Virus record (IMG/VR): IMGVR_UViG_3300025769_000160
Location: 1-53,189 of that record
Source: a virus
DNA: 53,189 nt
Strand: one strand, 5' to 3'
Part shown: piece after piece, positions 32,833 through 40,311 of the stretch
Layout of the letters: every line of letters begins with the position of its first letter
How positions within the stretch are numbered: position 1 is the first letter of the stretch
Program-made: the position numbers and the translations under genes
Notes under the pieces: model-generated
The model's database searches: none
Told to the model about the DNA's origin: nothing
The model's input: only the letters and a program-made list of their open reading frames with translations

Positions 32833-33054
32833 TTATTCTGCCTCTTTCACTTGAGGGGTAAAAAGCCCCTGTTTCGCAAGCTTCTCAATCACGCGGGAAA
32901 AAGATCCCTTAGCACCTATGCCATAGAGGCGGGCATGCTCAATATCGATGTTCTGCATTTCAAACTGTAAACCCTCAATAGCGTCGAGTGCTTCCTGAGA
33001 CACAAAAACCTGTTTCCCGCCACTGGTCGGGGTCGCTGTTTTCTTGGTAGCCAT
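32833..33054 (-). CDS. Small protein, unknown
   Basis: 73 residues. Lys/Thr-rich start (MATKKTATPTSGGKQVFVSQ), helical rest with EHARLYGIGAKGSFSRVIEK. No domain recognised. Followed by a terminator. Confidence 0.55.
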   Translation of the reverse strand: MATKKTATPTSGGKQVFVSQEALDAIEGLQFEMQNIDIEHARLYGIGAKGSFSRVIEKLAKQGLFTPQVKEAE

Positions 33055-33067
33055 GATCTAATTTTCC

Positions 33068-33145
33068 TTACAAAATGAAGTGATAAACGATTAAACAAAC
33101 TACTACTATCAAACAAAGCCGATACGCGGCCTCTATAATCTCAAT
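33068..33145 (-). CDS. Possible 25-residue membrane microprotein with AUU start
   Basis: Between DUF932 and the 73-residue gene, GAGGAG lies 7 nt before an in-frame ATT at 33145. The frame reads (I/M)EIIEAAYRLCLIVVVC and then LIVYHFIL, one membrane helix. No ATG/GTG/TTG start is available upstream. AUU starts are rare, so this is a tentative gene. Confidence 0.3.
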   Translation of the reverse strand: MEIIEAAYRLCLIVVVCLIVYHFIL

Positions 33146-33160
33146 TGCACATCTCCTCTA

Positions 33161-34225
33161 CTAGTTAATTGAAGCCCAAGCTGGCGCGGATAGCACTGCC
33201 CAGATACCCTTTGCGCGGTCCATCTGCTCGTTGAGCGTATAGCCCCCGCGATCAGTGTTAACCATGTTCGCAGACTTTCGACCTAGTACATGGGTTTTCT
33301 CTTCCCCGTTTAAATCAAACGTTCTGCTGTCATGGGTATGCGTGGCGTAGTGGGTCAGCACATTATACAATGCCCATTTGTTTTTGCCCAAGCCCCCGCC
33401 TTGTGAGTAGTCGCGAGAATATTCCTCCCACAAGTCATACAAGGCGTGGAATTTCTTGATATTCAGGTCTTCTGCCTTCTCTATCCCGTGCTGTTCTTCA
33501 CGGGCTATGCGTTTCTGTCCTGTAACATCCTTGGGGCAAATATGCTTGATAAATGCACCGGCAGTGGAATCATCAACGGGCGTTGCCTTCCATGCCTTGA
33601 ACCGGTCGATATTATCGCGGAATGTACCGAACACCGTGTTCGCTGTACGTAACAAGCTGGCGGCGTCAAAGTGCTTGGAATGTTTCACCTTATTGTACAC
33701 CGCCTTATCGCCACCGAACACCATTGAGTTTTCGCAGTAGGAACGGTAAGCCCCGGCGAATTGCTGGAAAGCCCATTTAGAATTGACCGAGTTGATTTGA
33801 TCAGAACGGCAATAGACCATATCGCCATTGCCGGACATATCCACGGCCTCATCCAAATACTGTATAGAGCGTTTAGCCTTCATGCCGAAGTCGGAATACT
33901 CGTCACGGACTAGCACGTTATCTGTGGGAAGTTCACTTGCCCGCAAAATGTCAGCATGTTTGCCAAACAAGTTTACGTGATTTTCCAGTGTGTAGCTAGA
34001 TGATACCGCGCTGGTATCGGCAAGCTTTCCATCGTGGAAATAGCGCAAGGCCTTGCTGCCCATGATTTCGTGACCGTCAGTATCAAACACCGAGTCTTTG
34101 TAGACCTCCAGTGGCTCAAAAAAGCTGAGATCAAAAACGTCGTTGTGTTCTCGAACGGCAGCGGGTTTAATCTGTACTAATTCCGTCACGTCGTGGGCGG
34201 GTTCGATTATCTCTATTTGGTTCAT
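33161..34225 (-). CDS. DUF932 family protein
   Basis: 354 residues. SYTLENHVNLFGKHADIL, MGSKALRYFHDGKL, and the AYRSYCENSMVFGGD and KVKHSKHFD blocks are the DUF932 pattern shared with phage and plasmid proteins (TIGR03299-like). Biochemical role unknown; often near replication or anti-restriction genes. It has its own promoter (34256-34284) and AGGA ribosome site. Confidence 0.8.
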   Translation of the reverse strand: MNQIEIIEPAHDVTELVQIKPAAVREHNDVFDLSFFEPLEVYKDSVFDTDGHEIMGSKALRYFHDGKLADTSAVSSSYTLENHVNLFGKHADILRASELPTDNVLVRDEYSDFGMKAKRSIQYLDEAVDMSGNGDMVYCRSDQINSVNSKWAFQQFAGAYRSYCENSMVFGGDKAVYNKVKHSKHFDAASLLRTANTVFGTFRDNIDRFKAWKATPVDDSTAGAFIKHICPKDVTGQKRIAREEQHGIEKAEDLNIKKFHALYDLWEEYSRDYSQGGGLGKNKWALYNVLTHYATHTHDSRTFDLNGEEKTHVLGRKSANMVNTDRGGYTLNEQMDRAKGIWAVLSAPAWASIN

Positions 34226-34255
34226 GGTTTTTCCTGTTTGTTAAAAGCAGGGGAA

Positions 34256-34284
34256 TCTATATAGAAGAAGCAACCCTATGTCAA
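34256..34284 (-). promoter_or_regulatory. Promoter of the DUF932 unit
   Basis: Minus strand TTGACA (34279-34284), 17-nt spacer, TATAGA (34256-34261). Predicted start near 34249, a 24-nt leader to the ATG at 34225. Confidence 0.6.
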
Positions 34285-34314
34285 CTAATATTTTCACTCT
34301 TTATCTGCACAAAT

Positions 34315-34359
34315 AAAAACCCGGCGAGCGAGGCGGGGAAGCCGCCAGCACCCACCGGG
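34315..34359 (-). terminator. Intrinsic terminator of the 34.4-38.2 kb early unit
   Basis: Outer stem CCCGG/CCGGG with inner GGCGG/CCGCC, followed on the minus strand by TTTTTATTT. It separates the early leftward genes from the DUF932 unit. Confidence 0.65.
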
Positions 34360-34436
34360 CTAGGGAGAGGGGGTAAACAGGGAGAAAAACCCCCTCAAGA
34401 ATTGTAATGGGCCGACAAATTTAAGGCCCGACAAGT

Positions 34437-34484
34437 TTAATCTTTGTAGTAATCTAAAATTGCTAAATCTTCAAGTGCAAGCAT
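34437..34484 (-). CDS. 15-residue micro-ORF (possible leader peptide)
   Basis: ATG 34484 follows GAGGAATT 5-8 nt upstream and reads MLALEDLAILDYYKD then stop, just ahead of the terminator region. Acidic amphipathic helix. Too short to call firmly; could be a regulatory peptide or chance. Confidence 0.25.
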   Translation of the reverse strand: MLALEDLAILDYYKD

Positions 34485-34504
34485 TATGCTAATTCCTCTA
34501 ATGT

Positions 34505-34699
34505 TTAATCAGTATTAGACCCAGACCTATACCCAGACTCCGACCTACTCCCAGACTTAGACCAAGACTCAGACCAAGACCTATACCCAGCCCCAGACCT
34601 AGACCAAGCCCCAGACCTAGACCTAGACCAAGACCCGGACCTAGACTTAGACCAAGACCCAAACCCAGACCTAAGCTTAATTTTCTTTGTTTGGAACAT
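34505..34699 (-). CDS. X-Ser dipeptide-repeat protein
   Basis: 64 residues from ATG 34699. About 50 residues are alternating (R/G/W/K/E)-Ser, written by a near-perfect 6-bp unit in which TCT is constant and the partner codon is NGG or NAG. Low complexity and positively charged, it resembles SR/RS-like disordered proteins. Codon change is concentrated at the first base of the partner codon. Function unknown; may bind nucleic acid or be a slipped-repeat tract. Confidence 0.45.
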   Translation of the reverse strand: MFQTKKIKLRSGFGSWSKSRSGSWSRSRSGAWSRSGAGYRSWSESWSKSGSRSESGYRSGSNTD

Positions 34700-34710
34700 C
34701 AGTAACAAGA

Positions 34711-34968
34711 CTACTTCAACACACCAAACGATTCAATACTCTGAGTAGAGACATACCAATCGTTAGGTAGCTTCTGACAGTCCTTCCAACTAGTTTCAGT
34801 AAAAGCACCAGTTTCAAAAACAATACCAGCGTCTTCCAGCTTGATACAAGTATTATTCACACCTACCAGCTTTCCGGTGTAAATATAAACGCCACAGAAT
34901 AGTGTAACACGCTGCCCCATAAGAGCATCAAGACCTTCATTATCAACTTCAGTTACCATAACTTTCAT
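34711..34968 (-). CDS. Conserved small phage protein (beta-barrel-like)
   Basis: 85 residues. LMGQRVTLFCGVYIYTGKLV, GVNNTCIKLEDAGIVFETGA and WYVSTQSIESFGV are a pattern known from several marine phages. Predicted small beta barrel, perhaps Sm-like. Function unknown. Confidence 0.6.
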   Translation of the reverse strand: MKVMVTEVDNEGLDALMGQRVTLFCGVYIYTGKLVGVNNTCIKLEDAGIVFETGAFTETSWKDCQKLPNDWYVSTQSIESFGVLK

Positions 34969-34977
34969 CTCATTTAT

Positions 34978-35232
34978 TTATCCTGCATTAAATGATGCAC
35001 AAATTATAGCACCGGGATAGATGTCATCGTCAGGTTCACCCACGACTTCACCCAGATATATCAACTCTACTAAGTCAGGGCGTGATACCCAATTATCGTA
35101 TAGCAAAAAGTCATCTGATCCATCACAGGGATGTATCTTCTGTGCTTCTTCTGCACTGTTGGCAACCACTACAGCACTGTCGAAAGTGTCGTAGCCCCTG
35201 TTAATATTCTGGTATATCTTAAATAGTTTCAT
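34978..35232 (-). CDS. Conserved small phage protein
   Basis: 84 residues from ATG 35232, overlapping the upstream stop (TAATG). MKLFKIYQNINRGYDTFDSA and VVVANSAEEAQKIHP resemble phage hypotheticals. Acidic, alpha/beta. Function unknown. Confidence 0.6.
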   Translation of the reverse strand: MKLFKIYQNINRGYDTFDSAVVVANSAEEAQKIHPCDGSDDFLLYDNWVSRPDLVELIYLGEVVGEPDDDIYPGAIICASFNAG

Positions 35233-35876
35233 TATGCTACTTCCTGTAATGTTTCGGTAAACCAATTTGGTACAGATCGATTAGTCCACTTTGCAAAGTA
35301 TGCCTTATCACCGACATAATATGCCCTGTAAGCAGACACAACATCATCAAGAGAGGCAGAGTTAGGATTACACTTGTAGTGGTCAGGCATACATTGTGGC
35401 GGTGCTGTTCTTACTCCTGAAAGTAATGTTTTATACATTATGTTCTTAGGGGAATAAAACAAGTTTTCCAGCGTAGCGGCCTTGTGTACTTTGTCATAGC
35501 GGTGCATGTACTCAATACCGAGATAGCCCCATAGGTCCGACAACCAGTTGTAGTTGCCACGGGCTAGCCTTGCCCAAACAGCACTAGGATGGTTCTTGTA
35601 TGCCGCTAGATATATAGGGCATTTATCTGGAACAAGAATACCGTCATCGTTGTAAAAGTCTCCCTCTAGATGGTAGTGCTTGTAGTTTTCTTTAACAGTA
35701 TAGGTTTTATTTTTTTTGGAGTAGGACATTTTAGAAACTACACAAACTTCCCCGTCTAAGATTCGGTGCGCTGTAGATAACAATTGAGCAGTTTCCGTTA
35801 TCATTTTTACAACGTGTTTGTCACAGTGCATTTCCGCTGCAATCTTGGGGTTTTTATCTAGGTAGAATATATTCAC
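35232..35876 (-). CDS. Conserved phage protein with DKHVVKM motif
   Basis: 214 residues from GTG 35876 (GGGAGG 7-8 nt upstream); an upstream ATG is less likely. VNIFYLDKNPKIAAEMHCDK and HVVKMITETAQLLSTAHRIL is a pattern common in phages; a distant link to pyrimidine-dimer glycosylases (His/Lys/Glu cluster) has crossed my mind but is not supported by more than that. Confidence 0.55.
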   Translation of the reverse strand: MNIFYLDKNPKIAAEMHCDKHVVKMITETAQLLSTAHRILDGEVCVVSKMSYSKKNKTYTVKENYKHYHLEGDFYNDDGILVPDKCPIYLAAYKNHPSAVWARLARGNYNWLSDLWGYLGIEYMHRYDKVHKAATLENLFYSPKNIMYKTLLSGVRTAPPQCMPDHYKCNPNSASLDDVVSAYRAYYVGDKAYFAKWTNRSVPNWFTETLQEVA

Positions 35877-36028
35877 CGCTGCTCCTCCCAACGTAACTTT
35901 ACAAGCTCATTAGCTAATATTTCTTTTTCTCCATTAGATATAATGGCATTGCCTAAATCTGATAACGCTTCATAATACATTTCAGATATTCTATCTTCGT
36001 TACTTCCCTCAGTCTCAGGCACACTCAT
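35873..36028 (-). CDS. 51-residue acidic protein
   Basis: ATG 36028 with GGAG upstream, stop overlapping the next GTG (GTGA). Sequence begins MSVPETEGSNEDRISEMYY and is largely helical and acidic. Unknown function; coupling indicates the same operon. Confidence 0.6.
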   Translation of the reverse strand: MSVPETEGSNEDRISEMYYEALSDLGNAIISNGEKEILANELVKLRWEEQR

Positions 36029-36059
36029 TTTGGTTCTCCATGTAAATAAGAAGAATTGA

Positions 36060-36079
36060 CCCTTAGCATATTCTAAGGG
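36060..36079 (-). promoter_or_regulatory. Hairpin upstream of the 51-residue gene
   Basis: CCCTTAG-N6-CTAAGGG, a 7-bp perfect stem in the 69-nt gap. No U tract follows on the minus strand. Could be an operator or mRNA element. Confidence 0.35.
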
Positions 36080-36097
36080 AGCCTGTCAAGTGGTTTT

Positions 36098-36553
36098 TTA
36101 ATCTATACAATATTCATAGTTGTCAGTGAAGACGTTACTCTTTAACAGCTTTGCTCCATTTCCTATATGGAAGTTAGCAGCCATTGTTGTCTTAGGGCTA
36201 AGAGTTACAAATCTAGTTATTTCACCTCTTTCAGACTTTACTCTTTCTAAAGCCGACAATAATACAGACCTACCACACCCTTTAAACAAGGACCAAACAC
36301 TGTAGAACATAGCGACATTTTTTTCTGTGCTTCCATTCGCAATGCTAGACTGTTCGGAAAGTTGGTACAGACTAGAGCAAACATCCTCTGTAAAAGCTAC
36401 ACAGATAAAGCCCCTAGCCACGCCGACATTGTTATCCATAAGACAATAGAAATCTCTATCCCCTGTTATTCTAAACTCATGGGACAACTCTGGTCTTATA
36501 GGGTCTTTGTAAGTAACAGCACCCGCGTAATCTCTTACATTAACTAATGCCAT
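36098..36553 (-). CDS. GNAT-like acetyltransferase-type protein
   Basis: 151 residues. The C-terminal half GCGRSVLLSALERVKSERGE, VTLSPKTTMAANFHIGNGAK has the G-x-G loop and the TLSP...FHIGNGA strand-helix of GNAT-type folds. The N-terminal half is diverged. Acetyl-CoA binding is plausible but unproved. Overlaps the DUF1289 gene by 14 nt. Confidence 0.45.
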   Translation of the reverse strand: MALVNVRDYAGAVTYKDPIRPELSHEFRITGDRDFYCLMDNNVGVARGFICVAFTEDVCSSLYQLSEQSSIANGSTEKNVAMFYSVWSLFKGCGRSVLLSALERVKSERGEITRFVTLSPKTTMAANFHIGNGAKLLKSNVFTDNYEYCID

Positions 36554-36716
36554 GTTCTTTCCTTATTCTAATTAAAACCTGATGTTTTTCTTTGTCGCTG
36601 TATTCTGACCATTGAACAATCTCGTCTTGAGTTCTAAAGCAACCAACGCAAAGCATATGTGTTACCCTATTAACCAAGTGACATATATTTTTGCAAGGGC
36701 TTTTCACCTCGCTCAC
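36540..36716 (-). CDS. DUF1289 protein
   Basis: 58 residues from GTG 36716, overlapping the previous stop (GTGA). The DUF1289 signature is clear: SPCKNIC, MLCVGCFRTQDEIVQW and YSDKEKHQVL, with four Cys likely binding metal. DUF1289 is widespread in proteobacteria; function unproved. Likely of host origin. Confidence 0.8.
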   Translation of the reverse strand: MSEVKSPCKNICHLVNRVTHMLCVGCFRTQDEIVQWSEYSDKEKHQVLIRIRKEHGIS

Positions 36717-36883
36717 TCTACAAGGCTACCAAGGCTGCTACACATTCTTGTATGGTCTACCAAGAGCCTACTAAGCGCATCTTTAGGAACTGTTATATTC
36801 TTTTTTCTACCATCTTTTTCAATTAAAGAATGCAACAACTCTATATCTTTTAAAGATGTTTCAAGAGAAATCTTTTTCATCAT
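36713..36883 (-). CDS. 56-residue helical small protein
   Basis: ATG 36883, overlapping the upstream gene by 23 nt and the DUF1289 start by 4 nt. The sequence begins MMKKISLETSLKDIELLHSL, then KNITVPKDALSRLLVDHTRM. Helical and basic; no domain recognised. Confidence 0.5.
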   Translation of the reverse strand: MMKKISLETSLKDIELLHSLIEKDGRKKNITVPKDALSRLLVDHTRMCSSLGSLVE

Positions 36884-37058
36884 CTACAATCTCTGTGACA
36901 ACCCAACGACCCCTATCAGCTACATGAGGAAACCTTTTAATCCAGCTTCTAGGATAGTTACCAAGTTCAGTCTCATAGAACCACTCCCACTTTAAAACCT
37001 TACCATCTTGTCTCTTAGATGTTTCAGGCTTAGGCCTACGGGCTATTCTTTTACGCAT
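36861..37058 (-). CDS. Small basic protein
   Basis: 65 residues from ATG 37058, chosen because GGGGGA lies about 8 nt upstream; an ATG at 37067 is also possible. MRKRIARRPKPETSKRQDGK is a basic start; the rest (LKWEWFYETELGN) is aromatic. Unknown function. Confidence 0.5.
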   Translation of the reverse strand: MRKRIARRPKPETSKRQDGKVLKWEWFYETELGNYPRSWIKRFPHVADRGRWVVTEIVDDEKDFS

Positions 37059-37353
37059 GGCGAACATCCCCCGTTTCTATGTTGTAGTATACAAGCTCTA
37101 CACCAAGACTTTTTTGTAGGGGTGTTAACGATCTGTTTATCATACTTCCCGGCCTCCAGTTAGCATTCTTAGAACGGAACGACATACTCTTTACCTCGAC
37201 TAACTTCTTTTCTAAGGTTTCTGGGTGTATGGCTACAAGATCGACAGGTCCAGTATTATTTGTTTCGTTATAAACAAAGTAACCTTTATCTACGTAGTAG
37301 CGCATAACAGCAAGCTTAGACTGTATACCCTTTTTTTGTTTTCTATTCATCAT
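37051..37353 (-). CDS. PD-(D/E)XK nuclease (Holliday-resolvase-like fold)
   Basis: 100 residues. KGIQSKLAVMRYYVDKGYFV, GPVDLVAIHPETLEKKLVEVKSM contains the catalytic Asp in GPVDLVA and ExK in VEVKS, the pattern of small archaeal-type Hjc or related endonucleases. Lies beside the GcrA-like gene, coupled by a 4-nt overlap. Confidence 0.65.
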   Translation of the reverse strand: MMNRKQKKGIQSKLAVMRYYVDKGYFVYNETNNTGPVDLVAIHPETLEKKLVEVKSMSFRSKNANWRPGSMINRSLTPLQKSLGVELVYYNIETGDVRHA

Positions 37354-37760
37354 GCTTTTGTACCTGAGCTATAACTGTGTGTGACCATATCGTATGTGTA
37401 GTTTTCATTTCCCTTACAGGGATTGCATATATACAAGTTCTTTTCAAGAAGCACCTCTTTCCTGCACGACAAACATTTCCTTACCCTGAACTGTGAGGGC
37501 TTTATCTTCTGACGATCAGACATGAGCTTATTAAAGTTTATAGCCTTTTTAGTAGCCTTGTCCTTTTGCTTCTCAAGGTCTTCTTGTGAAATAAGGTTTT
37601 TGTTCCTATTCCATATACCTATAACAACATTCTTTGTCATAGTCCTACCTGTTTCGAGGTAGTACTCATGGTTCATTTTAGCAGCAACTTCAGCCGCAGA
37701 CAAATTGTCTTTAACTCTGAGATTAACTACTCGCCTACAAAAGTCTTTTGAGTGCATCAT
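37350..37760 (-). CDS. GcrA-like regulator with zinc ribbon
   Basis: 136 residues. Residues about 15-52 (NLSAAEVAAKMN ... MTKNVVIGIWNRN) look like the GcrA winged-helix-turn-helix that binds alphaproteobacterial promoters. Residues 96-115 hold CLSCRKEVLLEKNLYICNPC, a CxxC-x12-CxxC zinc ribbon. In Caulobacter GcrA works with sigma70 at methylated promoters. It may switch host or phage promoters. It sits early in the leftward unit. Confidence 0.6.
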   Translation of the reverse strand: MMHSKDFCRRVVNLRVKDNLSAAEVAAKMNHEYYLETGRTMTKNVVIGIWNRNKNLISQEDLEKQKDKATKKAINFNKLMSDRQKIKPSQFRVRKCLSCRKEVLLEKNLYICNPCKGNENYTYDMVTHSYSSGTKA

Positions 37761-37774
37761 ACTATATATTTTCT

Positions 37775-37867
37775 TTAACGTTTAAATATTTTTAACCAGC
37801 AGCTAGCACAATAAAGTATATTTTTTTGTACGGCTACTGCTTTTTTTTTACATAAACTACAATCCAC
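37775..37867 (-). CDS. 30-residue zinc-ribbon microprotein
   Basis: GTG 37867, 8 nt after the upstream stop, reads (M)DCSLCKKKAVAVQKNILYC then ASCWLKIFKR. The two CxxC knuckles (CSLC and CASC) are spaced by 13 residues, as in a minimal zinc ribbon. It exactly fills the gap between its neighbours. Ribosome site weak. Role unknown, likely nucleic-acid or protein binding. Confidence 0.5.
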   Translation of the reverse strand: MDCSLCKKKAVAVQKNILYCASCWLKIFKR

Positions 37868-37872
37868 TGATA

Positions 37873-38199
37873 CTACTCAAACTTAGTTTCGTCAGTAAAC
37901 ACATGGTTTATATGATCGACTAAAACAGATTGCAGAGTATCAAGATTTATATTCCTATACCCTTTTGCTTTGAGATCATACACGGTTAACATACTCTTTG
38001 ATGTATTACAATCTCTACCGCCTTTAATATGTTTCTTAACATTTAGTCGGGCATTCATTCTACGGACAGTCCCATCCGCTTTTACAAACTCCGCTGTAAA
38101 GATTTTATCTTGGACGGTAGCCTCAACCACGCGGCGCATGATATCGGCATTTGACAATCTGGGGGAATAGATAGTAACTACTTCATTCACGGCATTCAC
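37873..38199 (-). CDS. SH3-barrel-like early phage protein
   Basis: 108 residues. FTAEFVKADGTVRRMNARLN, LTVYDLKAKGYRNINLDTLQ match a family of small beta-barrel phage proteins. First gene of the leftward early unit, with the divergent promoter immediately upstream. Role unknown. Confidence 0.65.
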   Translation of the reverse strand: MNAVNEVVTIYSPRLSNADIMRRVVEATVQDKIFTAEFVKADGTVRRMNARLNVKKHIKGGRDCNTSKSMLTVYDLKAKGYRNINLDTLQSVLVDHINHVFTDETKFE

Positions 38200-38223
38200 T
38201 CGTATGCTGTTGGAAAGACCCTC

Positions 38224-38252
38224 ATCTTAAACCATAACAAAGATTTTGTCAA
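38224..38252 (-). promoter_or_regulatory. Leftward early promoter
   Basis: Minus strand TTGACA (38247-38252), 17-nt spacer, TAAGAT (38224-38229). Drives the 34.5-38.2 kb unit. Confidence 0.55.
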
Positions 38253-38266
38253 TCGAAATTATTTTC

Positions 38267-38295
38267 TTGACAGAGATTTAAATCCATGATATTAG
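38267..38295 (+). promoter_or_regulatory. Rightward early promoter
   Basis: Plus strand TTGACA (38267-38272), 17-nt spacer, TATTAG (38290-38295). Start near 38302, about 35 nt before the primase ATG. It diverges from the leftward early promoter with only 14 nt between the two -35 boxes. Confidence 0.65.
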
Positions 38296-38336
38296 ATATG
38301 GTTATCGTCTCCCGAAACTCTAAGTAATATATTAAT

Positions 38337-39128
38337 ATGAATAATATTATTAAAGATTATATATATTCTATAGATATACCTATAGATACTTCTGTACGGT
38401 TAGACTGCCCTATATGTAGTGGTACTAAAACACTATCAGTAACAAAGTTTACTGATTGTACTAAGTATTACTGCTTTCATGCTAACTGCACTAAAGGAGG
38501 CGTTATCAAAGAGGGGTTAAACATAACATCCTTTAATAAACCGACAATACAAGACAATGGAGATACTCCTAATAAGTTACAGGAGGACAAACAGCATTGG
38601 CGTAGGGGTATGTATACCACAGAGTTTTGTAATTACATACTAGATAATAGATGCGACTATGCAATGTCTAACAAGCTTGCTGACATACGACACGACTACA
38701 AGCAGGATAGAGTAGTGTTCGTAATCAAAGAAAACAATAAAGTGGTGGATGCTGCCGGTAGGTACATAGGGAAAAATGCTGGCTTTGTACCAAAGTGGTA
38801 CAGATATGGTGATAGTGGTACTCCCTTCATTTGCGGCACCTCTAGTCACGCCATAGTTGTAGAAGACTGTGCTTCAGCCTGTTCTGTATCATCTTTTTCA
38901 ACCGGGGTCGCTCTGTTGGGAACGAGCCTATCTGAGAAAGTTCTTGACATTCTTTCAGATTTCGATACCGTGACTGTTGCGTTGGATAAAGACGCTACAA
39001 CTAAGTCTATCGACATGGTTATGAGATTAAACTGGGAGCTTGAGAATGTAAACATGGTTGTACTTGAAAGAGATTTAAAGAAGTTGGATGTTAAAGAGTC
39101 AAAAAAGGTTTTGAAAATAGATGATTGA
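38337..39128 (+). CDS. DNA primase (zinc-binding and TOPRIM domains)
   Basis: 263 residues. N-terminal zinc ribbon LDCPICSGTK (CxxC, about 24-27) and YYCFHANC (about 45-52), then TOPRIM with AIVVEDCASAC (catalytic Glu about 180) and VTVALDKDATT (DxD). Compared with T7 gp4 it is the primase half only; the helicase is the next gene, overlapping by 8 nt. It makes RNA primers for lagging-strand synthesis. Confidence 0.85.
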   Translation: MNNIIKDYIYSIDIPIDTSVRLDCPICSGTKTLSVTKFTDCTKYYCFHANCTKGGVIKEGLNITSFNKPTIQDNGDTPNKLQEDKQHWRRGMYTTEFCNYILDNRCDYAMSNKLADIRHDYKQDRVVFVIKENNKVVDAAGRYIGKNAGFVPKWYRYGDSGTPFICGTSSHAIVVEDCASACSVSSFSTGVALLGTSLSEKVLDILSDFDTVTVALDKDATTKSIDMVMRLNWELENVNMVVLERDLKKLDVKESKKVLKIDD

Positions 39129-40311
39129 TAGATCAGTACTTGTTGCTTGTCTAACCAAAGAAAATTACAACAGAGTATCTAGTCTAATAAAAAAGGAATA
39201 TTTCCCAAAAGAAGTAGCGACCATAGTTGAAACACTTTCTTACCTACACAGTACTTATGAGGGCGACCTTACTGCAGATGACATTCTTCTTGGGCATCAG
39301 GCTAAATACCCTGCTCTACCAGAGGCTACAGCCAATAAAGCTGTTAAAGAGATTGAAAGACTGCGCTCTACAAAGGTTAATGAAGAGCTAGTTGCAGACG
39401 TATTACATGCCTTTTGGAAAAGGACTAAAGCAAAAGAGATAGGCGAACAGGCTCTTGATATATTTGTTGGTAAGTCCAATAACACTAATGCTCTTTTTAA
39501 TTGTGTAGAAGAGCTTAAAGACAACGACATTAAACAATCTCAGACTTACTCGGTTCTGAGTGACGACATTGAAACATCTTTAGATGAATTTGAACGTGAC
39601 CCAGAGTTTCCTTTTCCTACTTCACTAAGGGACTATGTACCGGGAATAGACAGGCAGAATCTAGGAGTTATCTTTGCAAGACCAGAAATAGGAAAGACTT
39701 CTTTCTCTGCTTGGTTAGCCGGTTGGTATGTTAAGAACAAGTTCAAAGTTGCCTATTGGGGCAATGAAGAGCCTGTTAAAAAGACAAGGATGCGGGTTGC
39801 TAAGTCCATAACAGAAATGTCTAAGCTAGAAGTCCTTACAAACAAAGATAGCTTTATAGATCAGTACAAGGAGCTTGCAGTACCCTACATAAGCTTCATG
39901 GATTGTGTAGGCACTTCTATACAGGAGATTGAGGACTACTGCATAAGAAATGAAGTTGACATAGTAATTATAGATCAGCTAGATAAGATTAGAGTAGATG
40001 GAGAGTTCTCTCGCGGAGATGAGAGGCTAAAAGAGTTGTACTGCCGTTCGCGTGAGCTTGCTAAGAGGAATAATGTTGCCCTGTGGGCAGTATCACAGGC
40101 CTCGTATGAGGCTCATGGTAGAGAGACTATTGACTATTCAATGCTTGATGGCTCTAAGACGGGCAAGGCTGGTGAGGCTGATATAATCATTGGCATTGGT
40201 ATAGCGGAACATGAAGAGTTTAGAACTATTAAGTTCTCTAAGAACAAGATAAATGGTTTTCATGGTTCCGTAGTTCTTCGTAGAGATGGTGATAGGGATA
40301 TATTCTCTTGA
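39121..40311 (+). CDS. Replicative DnaB-like helicase
   Basis: 396 residues. Walker A ARPEIGKTSF (about 186-195; the usual first Gly is Ala), Walker B VDIVIIDQLD (about 280), a polar motif VALWAVSQAS and a conserved KTGKAGEADIIIGI. N-terminal about 150 residues are diverged and may bind the primase. Unwinds DNA at the fork with the primase encoded just upstream. Confidence 0.85.
   Translation: MIDRSVLVACLTKENYNRVSSLIKKEYFPKEVATIVETLSYLHSTYEGDLTADDILLGHQAKYPALPEATANKAVKEIERLRSTKVNEELVADVLHAFWKRTKAKEIGEQALDIFVGKSNNTNALFNCVEELKDNDIKQSQTYSVLSDDIETSLDEFERDPEFPFPTSLRDYVPGIDRQNLGVIFARPEIGKTSFSAWLAGWYVKNKFKVAYWGNEEPVKKTRMRVAKSITEMSKLEVLTNKDSFIDQYKELAVPYISFMDCVGTSIQEIEDYCIRNEVDIVIIDQLDKIRVDGEFSRGDERLKELYCRSRELAKRNNVALWAVSQASYEAHGRETIDYSMLDGSKTGKAGEADIIIGIGIAEHEEFRTIKFSKNKINGFHGSVVLRRDGDRDIFS

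Noticed and set aside
35232-35876. Pyrimidine-dimer glycosylase call for the DKHVVKM protein
   Set aside because: Resemblance is limited to a few residues; kept as unknown conserved phage protein.
36061-36089. TTGACA near 36084 as a promoter
   Set aside because: No acceptable -10 at 15-18 nt; only TATGCT at 13 nt.
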